Positions 23,486-36,289 of a DNA stretch of 64,000 nt are shown piece by piece. The first letter of the stretch is position 1, and each line of letters starts with the position of its first letter. The DNA comes from Hysterangium stoloniferum. Lineage: Eukaryota; Basidiomycota; Agaricomycetes; Hysterangiales; Hysterangiaceae. The notes under the pieces were generated by a model. It had not been told where the DNA came from. It saw only the letters and a list, made by a program, of their open reading frames with translations, and did not search any database. The stretch spans positions 1-64,000 of the forward strand of contig WHVD01000172.1 of the NCBI GenBank assembly GCA_015178975.1, read 5' to 3'. A program made the position numbers and the translations under genes.

Positions 23486-24147
23486 TCCTCCCCCCTTCTC
23501 TCTCTCCCTGTGCCCCCCTCGTTTCCTTGCCTTCTTGTTTGTTGCGTTTCTGGCTGCACGGTCTGTGAGATGGTTCATTACGCTTAAAGGTGTAGGGTTT
23601 GAAGAGCGATGTTTTCTTGAGCTGTTGTGTGCTCACTTATTACTTTAAGATATGAGATATACTATACTACTTTGATTCTAACACGAAATCCTCTATGTTC
23701 GTTCTGTAGCGTGATTATGACACAAAGCTCAATTTCCGGTCTCAGAATACCCATCAAAACGTTTCAAAAAATGATAACCTTACCCACGGACAACATTTAG
23801 AAGCATTTGGGGAAGTATCACGAAACGGGAATCCGGAGAATAGGGACGCCGCCCTCATAGTATTAGAGGTATAGTGCCGAGTGCCGTACGATCCCTGGCA
23901 TGCCGGGAGTAGTTCGGCTCTCAACGTGTCTCACTCCTTTCTTTCTTTCCTACTGTGACAACTCTGTCGTTACAATCCAAGGATCGCCACTCTTTGTATA
24001 TCTGTTTTACCCGCCCTCCCGAGCGGCGAGTCTTCCCACGCATACGCGGAGAGCTAACACTCTCCCCCTCCAACCGTAGATGAAGCTGGACATATCATCC
24101 CTATTGCCGAACTAACCAGCGCAAGCAGGACATCGGGAGACAACACA

Positions 24148-24200
24148 GCCACGTGACGTTTATGTCAGTCACAGACGTCGTCCCATAAAGACCACGTGCG
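24148..24200. promoter_or_regulatory. cluster of CACGTG and GACGT motifs
   Basis: ccacgtgacgt, cagacgtcg and ccacgtg occur within 50 bp, between the CCC1-like gene and the small ORF at 24439. Such words bind bHLH and bZIP factors in fungi. Which gene they serve is unclear. Confidence 0.35.
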
Positions 24201-24438
24201 TTCAAGTGCGATCACTGCCAAGTGAACGTCACAGACAATAAAAGAAATTCACAAAAGAAATTGAGACTTGCTCATGCGCCAATCCGATGAGAAAAAACCC
24301 TCCGGTAGCTTGAAAAAGTGACTGGTTTCGTATAGTATCAATTGCCAGTGACTGACACTTCAGGAGGGTGGGTATCACTTATTAGATTGGTGTTGGATAT
24401 ATATATAACGGAATAAAGAGCCCGAGACGGAAAGAAAG

Positions 24439-24603
24439 ATGAGCGTGATACCGGAACGAGCAATGATAGCCTGTGAAGACTACCGCTGTTCGGAATCCGA
24501 GACATTTCATCGTGAAGGTATCCTTAACCTCGACGAAGGTGATTGGCAGGGTTATATGGATCACGCAACACAGCATTTTTGGATTCCGGGCTTTTTCCGG
24601 TGA
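24439..24603 (+). CDS. possible small protein (54 residues)
   Basis: ATG at 24439, TGA at 24601. The product is acidic and starts MSVIPERAMIACEDYRCSES; no signal peptide or family motif is visible. A strong TATA-like ggatatatatataac lies about 35 bp upstream. The base composition is that of the gene island. Could be chance; listed because promoter and frame are close together. Confidence 0.25.
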   Translation: MSVIPERAMIACEDYRCSESETFHREGILNLDEGDWQGYMDHATQHFWIPGFFR

Positions 24604-25736
24604 ATAAACTCCAGTACTTTAGACTATTGTTGCCCTAATTAGTAATGAACAGAACAGGCCAGCACTTGATTGAACATCGCCCTATGAGTGGTCTTGCTGC
24701 TATACACGATGACGTGGTGCACTGCTTAAGCTGGGGCTTGGAAGCTTGGAAGTGGAGAGGGTTATATTGTCTCGTTTCATTTAGCGATTGACGCTGAGTA
24801 TCCAGACATTATGTAATGTATTTGGGGGGGGACATTAATCCACGTCCACAACCAAATTAAAATCCTGTCATTGCCAGAGGCGCATAGTATCATCGAACTT
24901 TATGTCACTCGTTCGTAGCTTGCGAACGTAGCCATCTGATGTCCTGGCTGAAACTCTAAAGCGCCAGCCTTGAGGAAGCCTGGCTCTTTCCTGGCATCGG
25001 CCTATGAAGCTTCTTACACAAAAATACCCCATAGCCTTTATAATTGCAGACAAAAATCGTGGGTCGACAAGTCGACCGGTATTCCGCCTCACTTCCTGGG
25101 CATTAAAAACAAGCTTTTATACATGGAAACATATGAAGTTAGCGTTGTTGTATAGACTTTTCATTAGAGCGAGACAGAAAAGGCAAATCAGGGTTGTCGT
25201 GGGACTTAGCGCGCGGATCAATAGGATGTCTCACTGTGACAAGGGGGTGCCGGTCCGGCCACAACAAAGCAGTCGGCCTCGAGGCATCGTCGAGGCCTGT
25301 GGGAGCACATTTTAAATTTCACTATTGTCTTAGAATCATAGTATTGGCCTTGCCTTGCGCCCACCCAGCACTAAACGGTCCACCAGCAGCAGAGACGCAA
25401 AAAAGCGGCCACAGGTTGCCCTGAAAGTGAAAATTAGACTCCTTTTGTTAGCCCGAATTCACTCGTCCCGTTGTTCACTCCTTCATTCAGTCACAATTTC
25501 AGGGTCTCAGCTTCTTCTCCTTGTCTCTCTTTTTTATAGACTAAAAACGTTGCCATTGTGCTCTACGGTGGTTTTGGAATCCTTATAAGCTCGAAGGATT
25601 GCCGTCGAGTTAGGCAAAGATCTCCTAAGCATAACAAAGGGAGGGTTGCTATCGGCTATTCAGGTGCGTTCTCTTTCATATGTCCGTCATTTCACATATT
25701 CACATTGATTCGGTTCAGACTATTCAGGATTCCAAT
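24604..25736. other. upstream region of the homeodomain gene
   Basis: No supported gene. Just before the start codon is a likely 5'-UTR intron (gtgcgttct near 25662 to ttcggttcag at 25718), so transcription probably begins before about 25660. Confidence 0.4.
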
Positions 25737-26689
25737 ATGTCTTTCGTACATCCCGCCAATAGCCTCAATCTTCGACGAGATGTTAGGAACGCTGTGGCCT
25801 TGACGTCTGCTAGCAAGTCGACGCGACGGCCGCCACACAAAACCACCGAGGCTCAAAAACAGATCTTGATGGCTGAATTCGACGAGGATCCTAATCCATC
25901 AGCGATGAAGCGAGATCGTTTGGCAAGAGTGTTGAATATGTGAGTATGAATTTCTTTTTGCGCCTGTCTCATGTATGTTTACTAGTTCTCGATTCCACAT
26001 CGCAGAGAACGCCGGATCGTGAAAAATTGGTTTTCCAATCAGCGTGCGCTGAGGCGCAAGACTGGCCAGGGGTATCGAGGATGGATGTCTGGGAGTGTTT
26101 CGAGCCATTCTGCATATGGCTCAGGAGATGAACTCGAAACATACCCTACTCCAGCATCCGACGTGCGTACTTCTATGCTCAGTCCACGAGCACTTGTAAA
26201 GACTCTGACCGTCATTAGAACCCAGCCAAATCGTCCAAAAGGCGTGTCCTCCTAACCCGTAATGACACCCCAACGTCCCCCCTAATCTCTCCAGAACCCC
26301 AATCTCCCCCTCCTCTACAAAATATACTTAGTGCCACCATCAATGCTGACCCGCTCCGGACAATACTGCCTAAATCAGCGGCCCCAGCGCCGTACCGGTA
26401 CACACGCGCTATGCGGCCACCACCAACTATCGCTCTTCCCCCTCCCCCTAACGCCCCGTCTTCCAGAAACTTAATATCTCCTCCCGTTTCGCTGCCTCTC
26501 GCTTACCCGTCGTCGTGGCTCCCATCACCAATAATTTCTCCTGCTAGGTTACTCCACCAAACAATAAGTAATAACCATAATAATTCGGCGACCCAAGATA
26601 TACCGGATGAGCTCGAGGAGGATAAGTTCTCGCCGTCGCTTATGCGGGGATATCCCGAGTCTGCGCTTCGCTCTAGTTTGGCCGTTTAA
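25737..26689 (+). CDS. homeodomain transcription factor
   Basis: Probable nuclear DNA-binding regulator. Exons 25737-25939, 26006-26162 and 26219-26689 join in frame to 276 residues; the introns are 66 and 56 nt, the second with CTGAC and ATTAG. The homeodomain lies at about residues 28-88, beginning after TRRPPHKTTEAQKQIL and ending in the recognition helix RRIVKNWFSNQRALRRK, with the diagnostic W-F-x-N-x-R. The C-terminal two thirds are rich in Pro and Ser (TIALPPPPNAPSSRN), typical of a disordered activation or regulatory region. The start at 25737 has A at -3; an in-frame upstream ATG at 25680 lies in the probable UTR intron. Not one of the paired mating-type HD genes as far as context shows: no divergent partner is present. 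Confidence 0.85.
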
Positions 26690-26932
26690 TTGGTGCCCGC
26701 CGTATGCAGAGCAAATGTTGGGTACTTTTCTTTTTAATTTCTTCTTTTCTCGTTTTCATATTTCGCACCTCTCAATAATATATTAGAGAACTTGTATGGT
26801 TTGGATGTAACACATTTTCAAATACTTGTAATACGGGGTAGGGGATCGTTCATTGTACTCGAAATGGTCATTTAAAAGATCCACTATGAATGGAAGCTTT
26901 TACAGAAGGATAACATTAATACTAGAAACTAA

Positions 26933-28663
26933 TTACGACTGCGGGGCTACAATGCCAGAAGGAGGTGCAAACACTGGTGCCGACAAACTTGTGAAAGAAG
27001 TGGGTTGGTGCCATGTGTGATACCCCCAATGGCGCGAATGGTGGGTATTCATTGTCTCCAAGCTAATCACCGTAAGTTGCCGCGGAGTGGGTGTCTCCGG
27101 GCTGCCCCGACCTGTCATTATATTTAAGAGGAGACGACAACCCATTGTGGAGCAGACTGTAACCATCCAACTGAGCCAGTGTTCTCATTAATTATCATGA
27201 ATTAAATAAGAAGCAACCACACACCCCGTTGCGAACCCGAGGTAGTTGCGAGTGTCTTCCAGGGACCATATAATGCAGTTGATAAGCGCCACTACCACAA
27301 TACTATAACTCTCATATGAAAGCCGTCCTTAATCAAATAGTTTAAGATAACCACACCTGAAAAAATAAAGCACACTATGGCAAATTTATTCTGGTAAGCT
27401 TTTATTTATTAGGACAACATGTTCACGATAAACGCACCTGTCCCTCATCAACATACCCAACAACTTGGAAACCCTCGCGCTTCTGTATATCGTGCACGTT
27501 TTGTAAACCATCAACACGCATAGTACCATTTCCTTAAATATAGGGAATATCCAAAGATAGAATAGAAACCTTGGAGATCCAACCACGGGCAAGCATCCTG
27601 TGAAACCCAGGGATTGGGCCTGACCTGTTTATTTATCGGTCATAATGCTAGATCAGGCAAAGATACGGATCGTCTGCTGACCTTTCAAGTTGATCAATCC
27701 TAGTAGAGTGCATGTCCCTACTGTTCCGGTAAGGACCAAAATGCCAAGAGCGACTATCATCCTTCTACTACCCCCATAAACCGCATAAAGCTGGGGAGAG
27801 TTTGTGGTGATTAATAGTAGTGCTAGAAACTGTAGGTGAAGCTCACTCGAGTGGATAGAATGACTGCAGCAAAGAAATGTTAATCCAGGACGATCAATGT
27901 ACGGCACTGAGTAAGTACCTTCGGTGGCAATAGAGCTTAAAATTGTGCTGTCTCTTTGTCAGAAGGGTTGAAAACAACCTTGAAGAGAAAAACCCACATG
28001 ACAAGCCGTACAGAGACGTATACGGTACAACTACAATGTTTTTTAAATGACGCTTTCCTTCATGATTAAGAGGCGAGACTGCATACAACTGGGGGAGTAA
28101 CTTTGTAAGAACTCGCCGGAACTTGTGAAATGAAATGTCTGCACCTTGTCACTCAGACCACTAAGAAACTGAACTATTGCCGAACCAGCATTTCAGAAAT
28201 AAATGCATTTTGGGATGAAGTATTTTCGTACCGGAGCCGTCGAAACACATGAAACATAAAGTCGGGTATCGTACCTACTCACGAGTATTGCGTCATTATT
28301 AGTCAGTCTATCCCAAGTCGAAAACCACTCACAATAATGTAGAGCACCTTGCCCACCGTCAATGGCTTTTTCCATACCACCAGAGTCTAAGTGAAAAAAC
28401 GCATTAGAACAGACGGGTCAAAACAGCAGTAGTTCATCAACCTCGTCGCCTATATTTAACACTTGACGGGAGGGCGTCAGGGTTATGCCTTCGCACGACC
28501 ATGGGAGGAAACCTACGATAATCGTACAATATGGCAGCGACAGAAGCCAGTGCTGAATATTTTGTCGCGTTGACTAAGAGCGTACGTCTATTCCAGAGAT
28601 CGGAACATCGAATGAATAGAGTCACGTACACGCTGTAACCGCAGCCAGTAGTTCTACGGTCAT
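26933..28663 (-). CDS. DUF6533-family membrane protein (intact paralogue 2)
   Basis: Exons: 28663-28630, 28573-28517, 28461-28442, 28386-28333, 28274-28232, 27790-27682, 27624-27438, 27302-27225 and 27170-26933. One to three short exons between 28231 and 27791 are unresolved, but ILSTR can be read just before LYAVYGG. The protein begins MTVELLAAVTA and shows the domain signature DYLLNIGDET...GKVLYIIVRY, then LYAVYGGSR, LWIFPIFKEMVLCVLMVY, INCIIWSLEDTRNYLGFATG, CRLLLNIM and a polar tail ending APQS. No stop or frameshift was found in the resolved exons. Other copies in this window are duplicates of this gene and its flanks. Confidence 0.82.
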
Positions 28664-30119
28664 TTTTAGAGTGTGTGGTTTGCAGCAGTCACGGTTTCTG
28701 GGAGCTCGTGAGCTGGTTGAGAGGTTTTAGACCATACACACATGTCGTGGTTATAAAGGCCAGCCATCACCTCACTTGGAGGAGCGGCAATCGCAATCGG
28801 AGAAGATGGAAGGAATGATCACGTGGTCGACACTTGCTCAGGCTCATCGCTGCTGAACTGACTTGAAACGTCAAAGCGTATCATGCGATCAACCAGGAAA
28901 AGAAGCTTCCTGGGGAGCGTGTTCTTCGCCATCTCACAGTGATGCAGGGAAAAAACGACGTCAGGGAGTGTGGCTGATATGACAGGATGACAGTAAAAAT
29001 AACTTGGCAGAAATATGAGGACATTCTTCGGATCAATAGTGGTAGGTAGTTCTTTGCATATGTACAATGCAAAAAATCTGAAGGCTATTTCATCCCAGAC
29101 CGGGTGGGATTCGAGTGCCCCGTGTGTACTGGAGTGCCCATATCACAGCCATGGCATCTCGGGAACTTCGGAACTACTGCCATCAAAAGTTGCTAAGTTG
29201 CCGCGCCTGATTATCGATGGATTTAAAACTTGGCGAACTGACTTGCCAACGGGACTAATCTCAACACACGCTAGGAAAGAGGCGGACTTCTTTGAACCCC
29301 AGATATGGAGAATAGATCCCTTGTGCACTGGGCATCAATCCCACTCGCCTGATCATCAATGCTTCCGAAAAAATATTAAGATTGGCGCCGGTCTTGGTGT
29401 AACTTTGGCACTGATTATAGGTTCAAAAGTATTAGAGCTTAAAAATGTGTTAATGCGGTGCAACCGAACGGTATATACACAGCCCAATACAAATATGCGA
29501 GGCTGAGACTGACCGACGAATTTCAGCAAAGTTTCATTGACGTTTAGGAATTCCTGTTCCTTCAAACTAAAAATTCCTGATTGACCCATGTTATTCTGAG
29601 TGCGATTTACCCTCTCCAAATTTTTTGTTCTGTATTTTATGGAGTTGATGAAGCGCTTTGGAGCTTTTGGGAACTTGCTACAAATGCGTGACATTCGCTG
29701 AATGCCACATATTACGGCTTCGGTTTTCTGGTCAAACGTGCCTATGTCATACTCGTAATCCCATACTAGGCCGCGAGAGGACTGGACGGAGGGTGGTCGA
29801 GGGGTTGTGCATGGTGGCGACAGGTGACCTTATTAATACGAGTCGTCCCCGGTACCATTTCCCGAATGGGTCTGTGGTGTCTGATAAGTGGATGTGGCCG
29901 TAGCCTCTGTCAAATGAACTCTCGATGTCGGGGACGTATAAATCTTCGTATGAGTGCGTATTATTACCGTTGAATCAAGTAGGCTTCTGTAAGTACAATA
30001 GTTCCCGGCCCGGCGCGGTTGAGAACAGATGGCGGCGCAGTAAATCTCTTCGCAATGCCCTAGGTTTCGTGGGCGAGGCATGAGGGGGAACCTCAGGCTG
30101 CCGCCGCACGTCCAACAGT
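28664..30119. repeat. 5' flank of the DUF6533 gene, duplicated elsewhere
   Basis: 28960-29450 aligns with about 33040-33400, and part of it with 61310-61430, so it belongs to the duplicated block. The longest open frame (29015-29506, plus strand) has no family motif and is not proposed as a gene. 29500-30119 is CpG-normal DNA without a recognised feature. Confidence 0.45.
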
Positions 30120-32976
30120 CTCTTTGGAAGTATCGAGTATGGTGTTTATACCGTGTTTATAAATTTCAGAAGTTTCACATTTGTGAAGAGGATGTCCAAT
30201 TTTAAGAGTGATGGAGGGCGGCACAGTCACTAGCTTCCCCCATACATCTCTGAACATTCAAGGAGTTTGCCCTCTTTTAGATTTACAGTTACTGGATTTG
30301 AGTCTAGTACAGGTATCAACGGTTCATGAAATGCAACCCGGATGGACTTGGAGCCGACATTTGGCAACCAGTTCAAAATATCACTGTCTACATATTTCTG
30401 TTTCATTCTCAAGTTATTCCACATTCGCGAATATCCCTGTATTATATTATGAATAACTCTCCTATAAAAAGTATGTCCCAGGTCGAATACCGTGGTTACA
30501 TATTCTTATTCAAATATGGCCGCCTAAAGATTTGAAATTGTGCGGCCTATAGCGTAGCTCGCCGGAAGCGCACGTGGCACCAAGGCTTCTTTCAGTGGTG
30601 TCTGTATCGGTGAGAATTACCTGCGGTTCCGATATTAATCCCCAAAATGGAATCGGGGAACTAAGGCAACGCCAAGGAAGCGTCGATGCAGCCGTCTTAG
30701 ACATTAATTTTCTGAAATAATGAAGGTTTAAATATCCAGTCGTGCCCCTGTGATCTAGAATAGCCTTATGTCTCTATAGATTAGTACAAACACTAATGAC
30801 GAAATACAGACATTCACCTCCACGGTATCTTTGAGAACTTGTATGATTTGGATGTGACAAATTTTCCAAGCTCTTGCAATACAGAAGGTTAAATCGCTTA
30901 TTATACCCGAAACGGTCCCCGGAAACGCACAGATGGGCCAAACTAATTGAAAGATCCACATGGATGTGAAGGTCCACGGGAGCATGGAATTGACACGGGA
31001 ACTAATGGCGGCTGACGAAGTGCCGGCAAAGTTGAGAAAGGAGTGGGTTGTATTGAAAATTTTGGCAGTCTCAATGTATACGGGCAAAGCACACTAGAGT
31101 ACATTTGTAAATATACCGAGTTTATATATTATGTCTTATACAACTTCTCTAAGACAGTCCTCTGTATCCAAATTTTCCAAAACTCCTATGGCTCGCTTAC
31201 CGATACTCTGAGTCATAGCCCCAAGAGCGGGAAGGGTGAATGTTCATCGTCTCCAGGGGTCGCTGGAGGTCGACGCCGTGTGTTTGTTTTTGGGTCACCC
31301 CAGCATTTCATTATATTTAGGAGGAGACGACAACCCATTGTGGAGCAGATTGTAGCCGCCCAACTGAGGCCAATGTGCTTATTAACTATTATGAATTAAA
31401 TAATAAGCCATCACATACCCTGTTGCGAACGCAAGGTAGTTGTGGGTGTCTTTCGTAGACCATATGATGCAGTTGATAAGCATGACTACCACAACACTAG
31501 AAATATCATTTGACAGGTGTCTTCAAATAAATAGTTTTCAATTCCCACACCTGAAAAAATAGAGCACACTGTGGCAAATTTATTCTGATGTTTTATTTTT
31601 CAGGATAATATGGTAAACATACCTGTCCCTCGTCAAGATAACCAACAACGTCGAACACCTCGCGCTCCTGTATATCGTGTACGTTTTATAAACCATAAAT
31701 CCGCATAGAATAGTTTCTGTATAGATAGGGAATATCCAAACATAGGGTAGAAATCTTGGCGACCCAATTACGAGCCAACATCCTGTGACACCTGGGGATG
31801 TGGCCTGAGCTGTTTATTTATCAGGCAAATTGCTAGGTCAGGTAAAGATATAGATCGTCTGCTGACCACTGAAATTGATCAATCCTATTATAGTACATAT
31901 CCCGGCTATTCCAGTAAGGAGGAAAATTCCGAGAACTAGCATCAGTGCTCTACTACCTCCATAGACCGCATAAAGCTAGGGAGATTTTGAAGTGATCAAT
32001 CATAGTACTAGTCCAAGAACAAAAGGGGATCGGAGCTTACTCGGATGGATAGAATGACTGCAGCAAAGAAACATTAATTTAAGACGATTAATGCACGGCA
32101 ATGAGCAAACACCTTCGGTGATAATAATGTTTAAAATTGTACTGTCCGTGTGTCAGAAGGGCTGTGAATAACCTGGCAGAGAGAACCCACAGAAAAGTTT
32201 CTTCCCATATATATACGCTACAACTACAAAGTATTTCAATGCAGCCTTTCTCTCATTTGGAGGCGACTACATACAACTGAGCAATAACTTTGTTGTGAGA
32301 ACTCGATGGAACTTGTGAAATGAAATGTCTGCACCTTCTCACTCAGACCACTGAGAAACTGAACTATTGCCCAACCAGCTTCTAAGAAATACGATACATT
32401 TTTGGATGAGATATTTTCGTACCGGTGCCGTTGAAACACATCAAACATAAAGTTGGGTATCGTACCTGCTCATGAGGATTTCATCATTATTCGTTAGTCT
32501 ATCCAGGTCAAAAACCACTCACAATAATGTAGAGCACCTTCCCCATCGTCAATGGTCTTTTCCATATCAACAAAGTCTAAGAGAGAAAAGAACGCATTAA
32601 ATAAAACGGGTCAAAACAGAAGTAGTTCCTCAACCTCGTCGCCTATATTTAACACTTAACGGGAGGACGTCAGGGTTGTGCCTTTCGGCACGACCATGAG
32701 AGGAAACCTACGATAATCGTATATTACAGCACTGACACCAGCCAGCGTTGAATATTTTGTTGCGTTTACTAATAGGTGTACGTTCATTCTAGAGATCCTC
32801 GGGGACATCAAAGAAATAGATTCACGTACACGCTGTAACCCCAGCCAGTAATTCTTTCAAGGTCATTGTTTGAGTGGTTGCTGGGAGTTCGTGAGCTGGC
32901 TGAAAGGTTTAAACCCATACACTCTTCTTATAGTTTTCAACGCCAATCGCCATCTCACTTGCGAGCAAGCGCTATC
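30120..32976 (-). repeat. left arm of a large inverted repeat (DUF6533 block)
   Basis: 30750-32164 is almost identical to the reverse complement of 33888-35300, and similarity continues outward to about 30340 and 35640. The inner edge is at 32938-32976 versus 33849-33887. The arm carries a DUF6533 gene with its 3' flank; 30120-30600 also recurs at 51425-51850. Confidence 0.8.
31213..32866 (-). CDS. DUF6533-family membrane protein (paralogue 3, left arm)
   Basis: Same exon plan as paralogue 2. The start is ATG at 32866 (MTLKELLAGVTA). Spliced exons give DYLLNIGDET, GKVLYIIVRYPTL, ILSIRLYAVYGGSRALMLV, VWIFPIYTETILCGFMVYK, LINCIIWSTKD and CRLLLNIM, then a tail different from paralogue 2 that stops at 31213. 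No disabling change was seen in the exons I could resolve, so it may be functional. Two or three middle exons (about 32420-32165) were not settled. Confidence 0.7.
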
Positions 32977-33369
32977 TGAGATGATGAGAGTTCTGGGGCT
33001 ATCGCTGCAGTGTGAATACACCATGGAAGTAAAATAACTACACAGAAATATTAGGAATGACTCCGAGTGAAGCCATTTTTTGTATCAATAGTAGTAGTTC
33101 TTTATATTCTATGTAAAAAAATCTGAAAACTATTTCAGAGATAGTTTCATAATTCGAAACGAGACTGGATGTTAATTGGATCTGAGTGTCGGTTCCATAC
33201 AGTTTGGCAACGCAGTGGGCAGTGATGGTGAAGTGCCCAATAGTAAACAGGGATAGGAAGCCAGATAAGATCTCAGAGTTTCGGAACAACTGACATTAGA
33301 AGTGAGTGCCGCGTTTTGATTACTGATGAACTTGGAACTGATAAATCGACTTCCCGCCGGCCTAATATC

Positions 33370-33830
33370 AACATATTGCTTGGAGACTTCAGTTTTCGAG
33401 CACACACTGCTCGCCAACCTGATGCTCTTTCTTCCTGCTATATGACTGTCAAACCATCTCCCAACACCTCCCAGAACTTTCTTTGCACTGTTAAAAACCC
33501 AGATGGCTCGCAACCTCATGTTCAGATGCAGGATGGCTATTTTCCAGATGGGACTCCACACCTCACCCTCAAGCTGGCTTTTTCAAAGGCATGTGCAACA
33601 TCAGCCAGGAATACATTGATCATGGTGTCAACTTTGCCAATCCCACAAAACTTCACGCCCAGTGCAAGAACTTCAAATGCCTGCCACATGCCACTAATTG
33701 CTGCTGTAGTCGAATTCTCTTTTGTCAGCCTGATTTTGCCAATCAAAAATCTAAACTCACAGACAGAGATGTCCAAATCATGAGGGTGCAATGTCATCTT
33801 TTACCCCAAAATTTCACTGCGAATTAAGGT
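33370..33830 (+). pseudogene. truncated fungal DDE transposase fragment
   Basis: Readable pieces are RQPDALSS, DGYFPDGTPHLTLKLA and, after a frameshift near 33590, AQCKNFKCLPHATNCCC, ILFCQPDFANQKSKL and, one more shift on, PKFHCEL. This order (a PDGT motif, a Cys-rich CCC...ILF.QPDF motif, then PKFHCEL) is typical of a DDE endonuclease family common in Agaricomycetes. The fragment ends at about 33830, just outside the inverted-repeat arm at 33849, and lies between the two arms. Confidence 0.65.
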
Positions 33831-33848
33831 TCATAGACCAATGCTGGA

Positions 33849-35640
33849 GATAGCGCTTGCTCGCAAGTGAGATGGCGGTTGGCGTTGCCCTTCTGACACA
33901 CGGACAGTACAATTTTCAACACTATTATCACCGAAGGTGTTTGCTCATTGCCGTGCATTAATCGTCTTAAATTAATGTTTCTTTGCTGCAGTCATTCTAT
34001 CCATCCGAGTAAGCTCCGATCCCCTTTTGTTCTTGGACTAGTACTATGATTGATCACTTCAAAATCTCCCTAGCTTTATGCGGTCTATGGAGGTAGTAGA
34101 GCACTGATGCTAGTTCTCGGAATTTTCCTCCTTACTGGAATAGCCGGGATATGTACTATAATAGGATTGATCAATTTCAGTGGTCAGCAGACGATCTATA
34201 TCTTTACCTGACCTAGCAATGTGCCTGATAATTAAACAGCTCAGGCCACATCCCCAGGTGTCACAGGATGTTGGCCCGCAATTGGATCGCCAAGATTTCT
34301 ACCCTATGTTTGGATATTCCCTATCTATACAGAAACTATTCTATGCGGATTTATGGTTTACAAAACGTACACGATATACAGGAGCGCGAGGTGTTCGACG
34401 TTGTTGGTTATCTTGACGAGGGACAGGTATGTTTACCATATTATCCTGAAAAATAAAACATCAGAATAAATTTGCCACAGTGTGCTCTATTTTTTCAGGT
34501 GTGGGAATTGAAAACTATTTATTTGAAGACACCTGTCAAATGATATTTCTAGTGTTGTGGTAGTCATGCTTATCAACTGCATTATATGGTCTACGAAAGA
34601 CACCCGCAACTACCTTGCGTTCGCAACAGGGTATGTGATGGCTTATTATTTAATTCATAATAGTTAATAAGCACATTGGCCTCAGTTGGGCGGCTACAAT
34701 CTGTTCCACAATGGGTTGTCGTCTCCTCCTAAATATAATGAAATGCTGGGGTGATCCAAAAACAAACACACGGCGTCGACCTCCAGCGACCCGCCTGGAG
34801 ACGATGAACATTCACCCTTCCCGCTCTTGGGGCTATGACTCAGAATATCAGGAAGCGAGCCATAGAAGTTTTGGAAAATTTGGATATAGAGGACTGTCTT
34901 AGAGAAGTTGTATAAGACATAATATATAAACTCGGTATATTTACAAATGTACTCTAGTGTGCTTTGCCCGTATACATTGAGACTGCCAAAATTTTCAATA
35001 CAATCCACTCCTTTCTCAACTTTGCCGGCACTTCGTCAGCCGCCATTAGTTCCCGTGTCAATTCCATGCTCCCGTGGACCTTCACGTCCATGTGGATCTT
35101 TCAATTAGTTTGGCCCATCTGTGCGTTTCCGGGGACCGTCTCGGGTATGATAAATGATCCAACCTTCTGTATTGCAAGAGCTTGGAAAATTTGTCACATC
35201 CAAATCATACAAGTTCTCAAAGATACCGTGGAGGTGAATGTCTGTATTTCGTCATTAGTGTTTGTACTAATCTACAGAGACATAAGGCTATTCTAGATCA
35301 CAGAGGCATGACTGGATATTTAAACCTTAATTATCTCCGAAAGTTAATGTCTAAGATGGCTGACGGCCCATCTGCCTTGAACATCGACGTTTGCTTGGTA
35401 TTGCCTTAGTTCCCCGATTACATTTTGGGGATTAATATCGTAACCGTACTGAATTGGTAGCCACCTGGTAGGCCACACAATTTCAAATCTTAGGCAGCCA
35501 ATTTGAAAAGATGCAACCTGAGTAAGTTAGTGGACGGTATTACATGCTTTGCATAGGAGGGTTATTCATAATAATACAGGGATATTCGCGAATGTGGAAT
35601 AACTTGAGAGTGAACCAGAAATATGTAGAGATTTTCAACA
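33849..35640 (+). repeat. right arm of the inverted repeat
   Basis: Reverse complement of the left arm, lacking the piece equivalent to 32165-32937 (about 770 bp). The junction is ggcgttg|cccttctgac at 33887/33888. The outward continuation past 35420 is more diverged. Confidence 0.8.
33888..34902 (+). pseudogene. 5'-truncated DUF6533 gene copy (right arm)
   Basis: Begins at the exon reading DSTILN..., then ILSIRLYAVYGG, GCWPAIGSPRFLPYVWIFP, MVYKTYTIY, MLINCIIWSTKD and CRLLLNIM, ending with a tail that stops at 34902. The first five exons, with the DUF6533 signature and start codon, are missing because of the arm's internal deletion. Confidence 0.75.
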
Positions 35641-35925
35641 CACTCAGGACAACTCATGGATGCTTATGGTAAAGGATTGACTGGGAGTCAAGCGGCTCCG
35701 GCGGCCCAGAGGTACTGGGGTCACAAGGTTATTCCTGAGTGGATACTAGAGGAGCTAGAATATTATAATATCAAAGAATATACATATCTACAATACTTAA
35801 TGCCATAGCTCATACATGCATTTGAGCCGTACTTGATGCTCGACCTCGCAAATTTTTTCTGTGAGCGTGACAGGTCACACCACGTGATGGAATGATGGCT
35901 ACTACTGAGGTTGCATCTTCTTTTT
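35641..35925. other. unassigned insertion between duplicated blocks
   Basis: Breaks the duplicated block after gtagagattttcaacac. It contains a GC-rich piece (aagcggctccggcggccc). No gene, repeat ends or family recognised. Confidence 0.3.
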
Positions 35926-36289
35926 CAAATTGGCTGCCTAAGATTTGGCCTACCACGTGGCTCGCCTATGGCGCACGTGGTACCAAGAGTGTTTCTTTCA
36001 GTGGTGTCTGTATCAGTAAGAATGACCTACGGTTCCGATATTAATCCCCAAAAATGTAATCGGGGAACTAAGGCAACACCAAGCAAACGTCACTGTTCAA
36101 GGCAAATGGGCCGTCAGCCATCTTAGACATTAACTTTCGGAGATAATTAAAGTTTAAATATCCAGTCATGCTTCTGTGATCTAGAATAGCCTTATGTCTC
36201 TGTAGATTAGTACAAACACTAATGACGAAATACAGACATTCACCTCCAAGGTATCTTTGAGAACTTGTATGATTTGGATGTGACAAATT

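Noticed and set aside
29015-29506. 163-codon frame with a hydrophobic stretch
   Set aside because: It lies in the duplicated 5' flank, is not open in the other copies, and shows no motif.
35660-35720. GC-rich structured RNA or tRNA between block copies
   Set aside because: No consistent cloverleaf or B box could be drawn on either strand.
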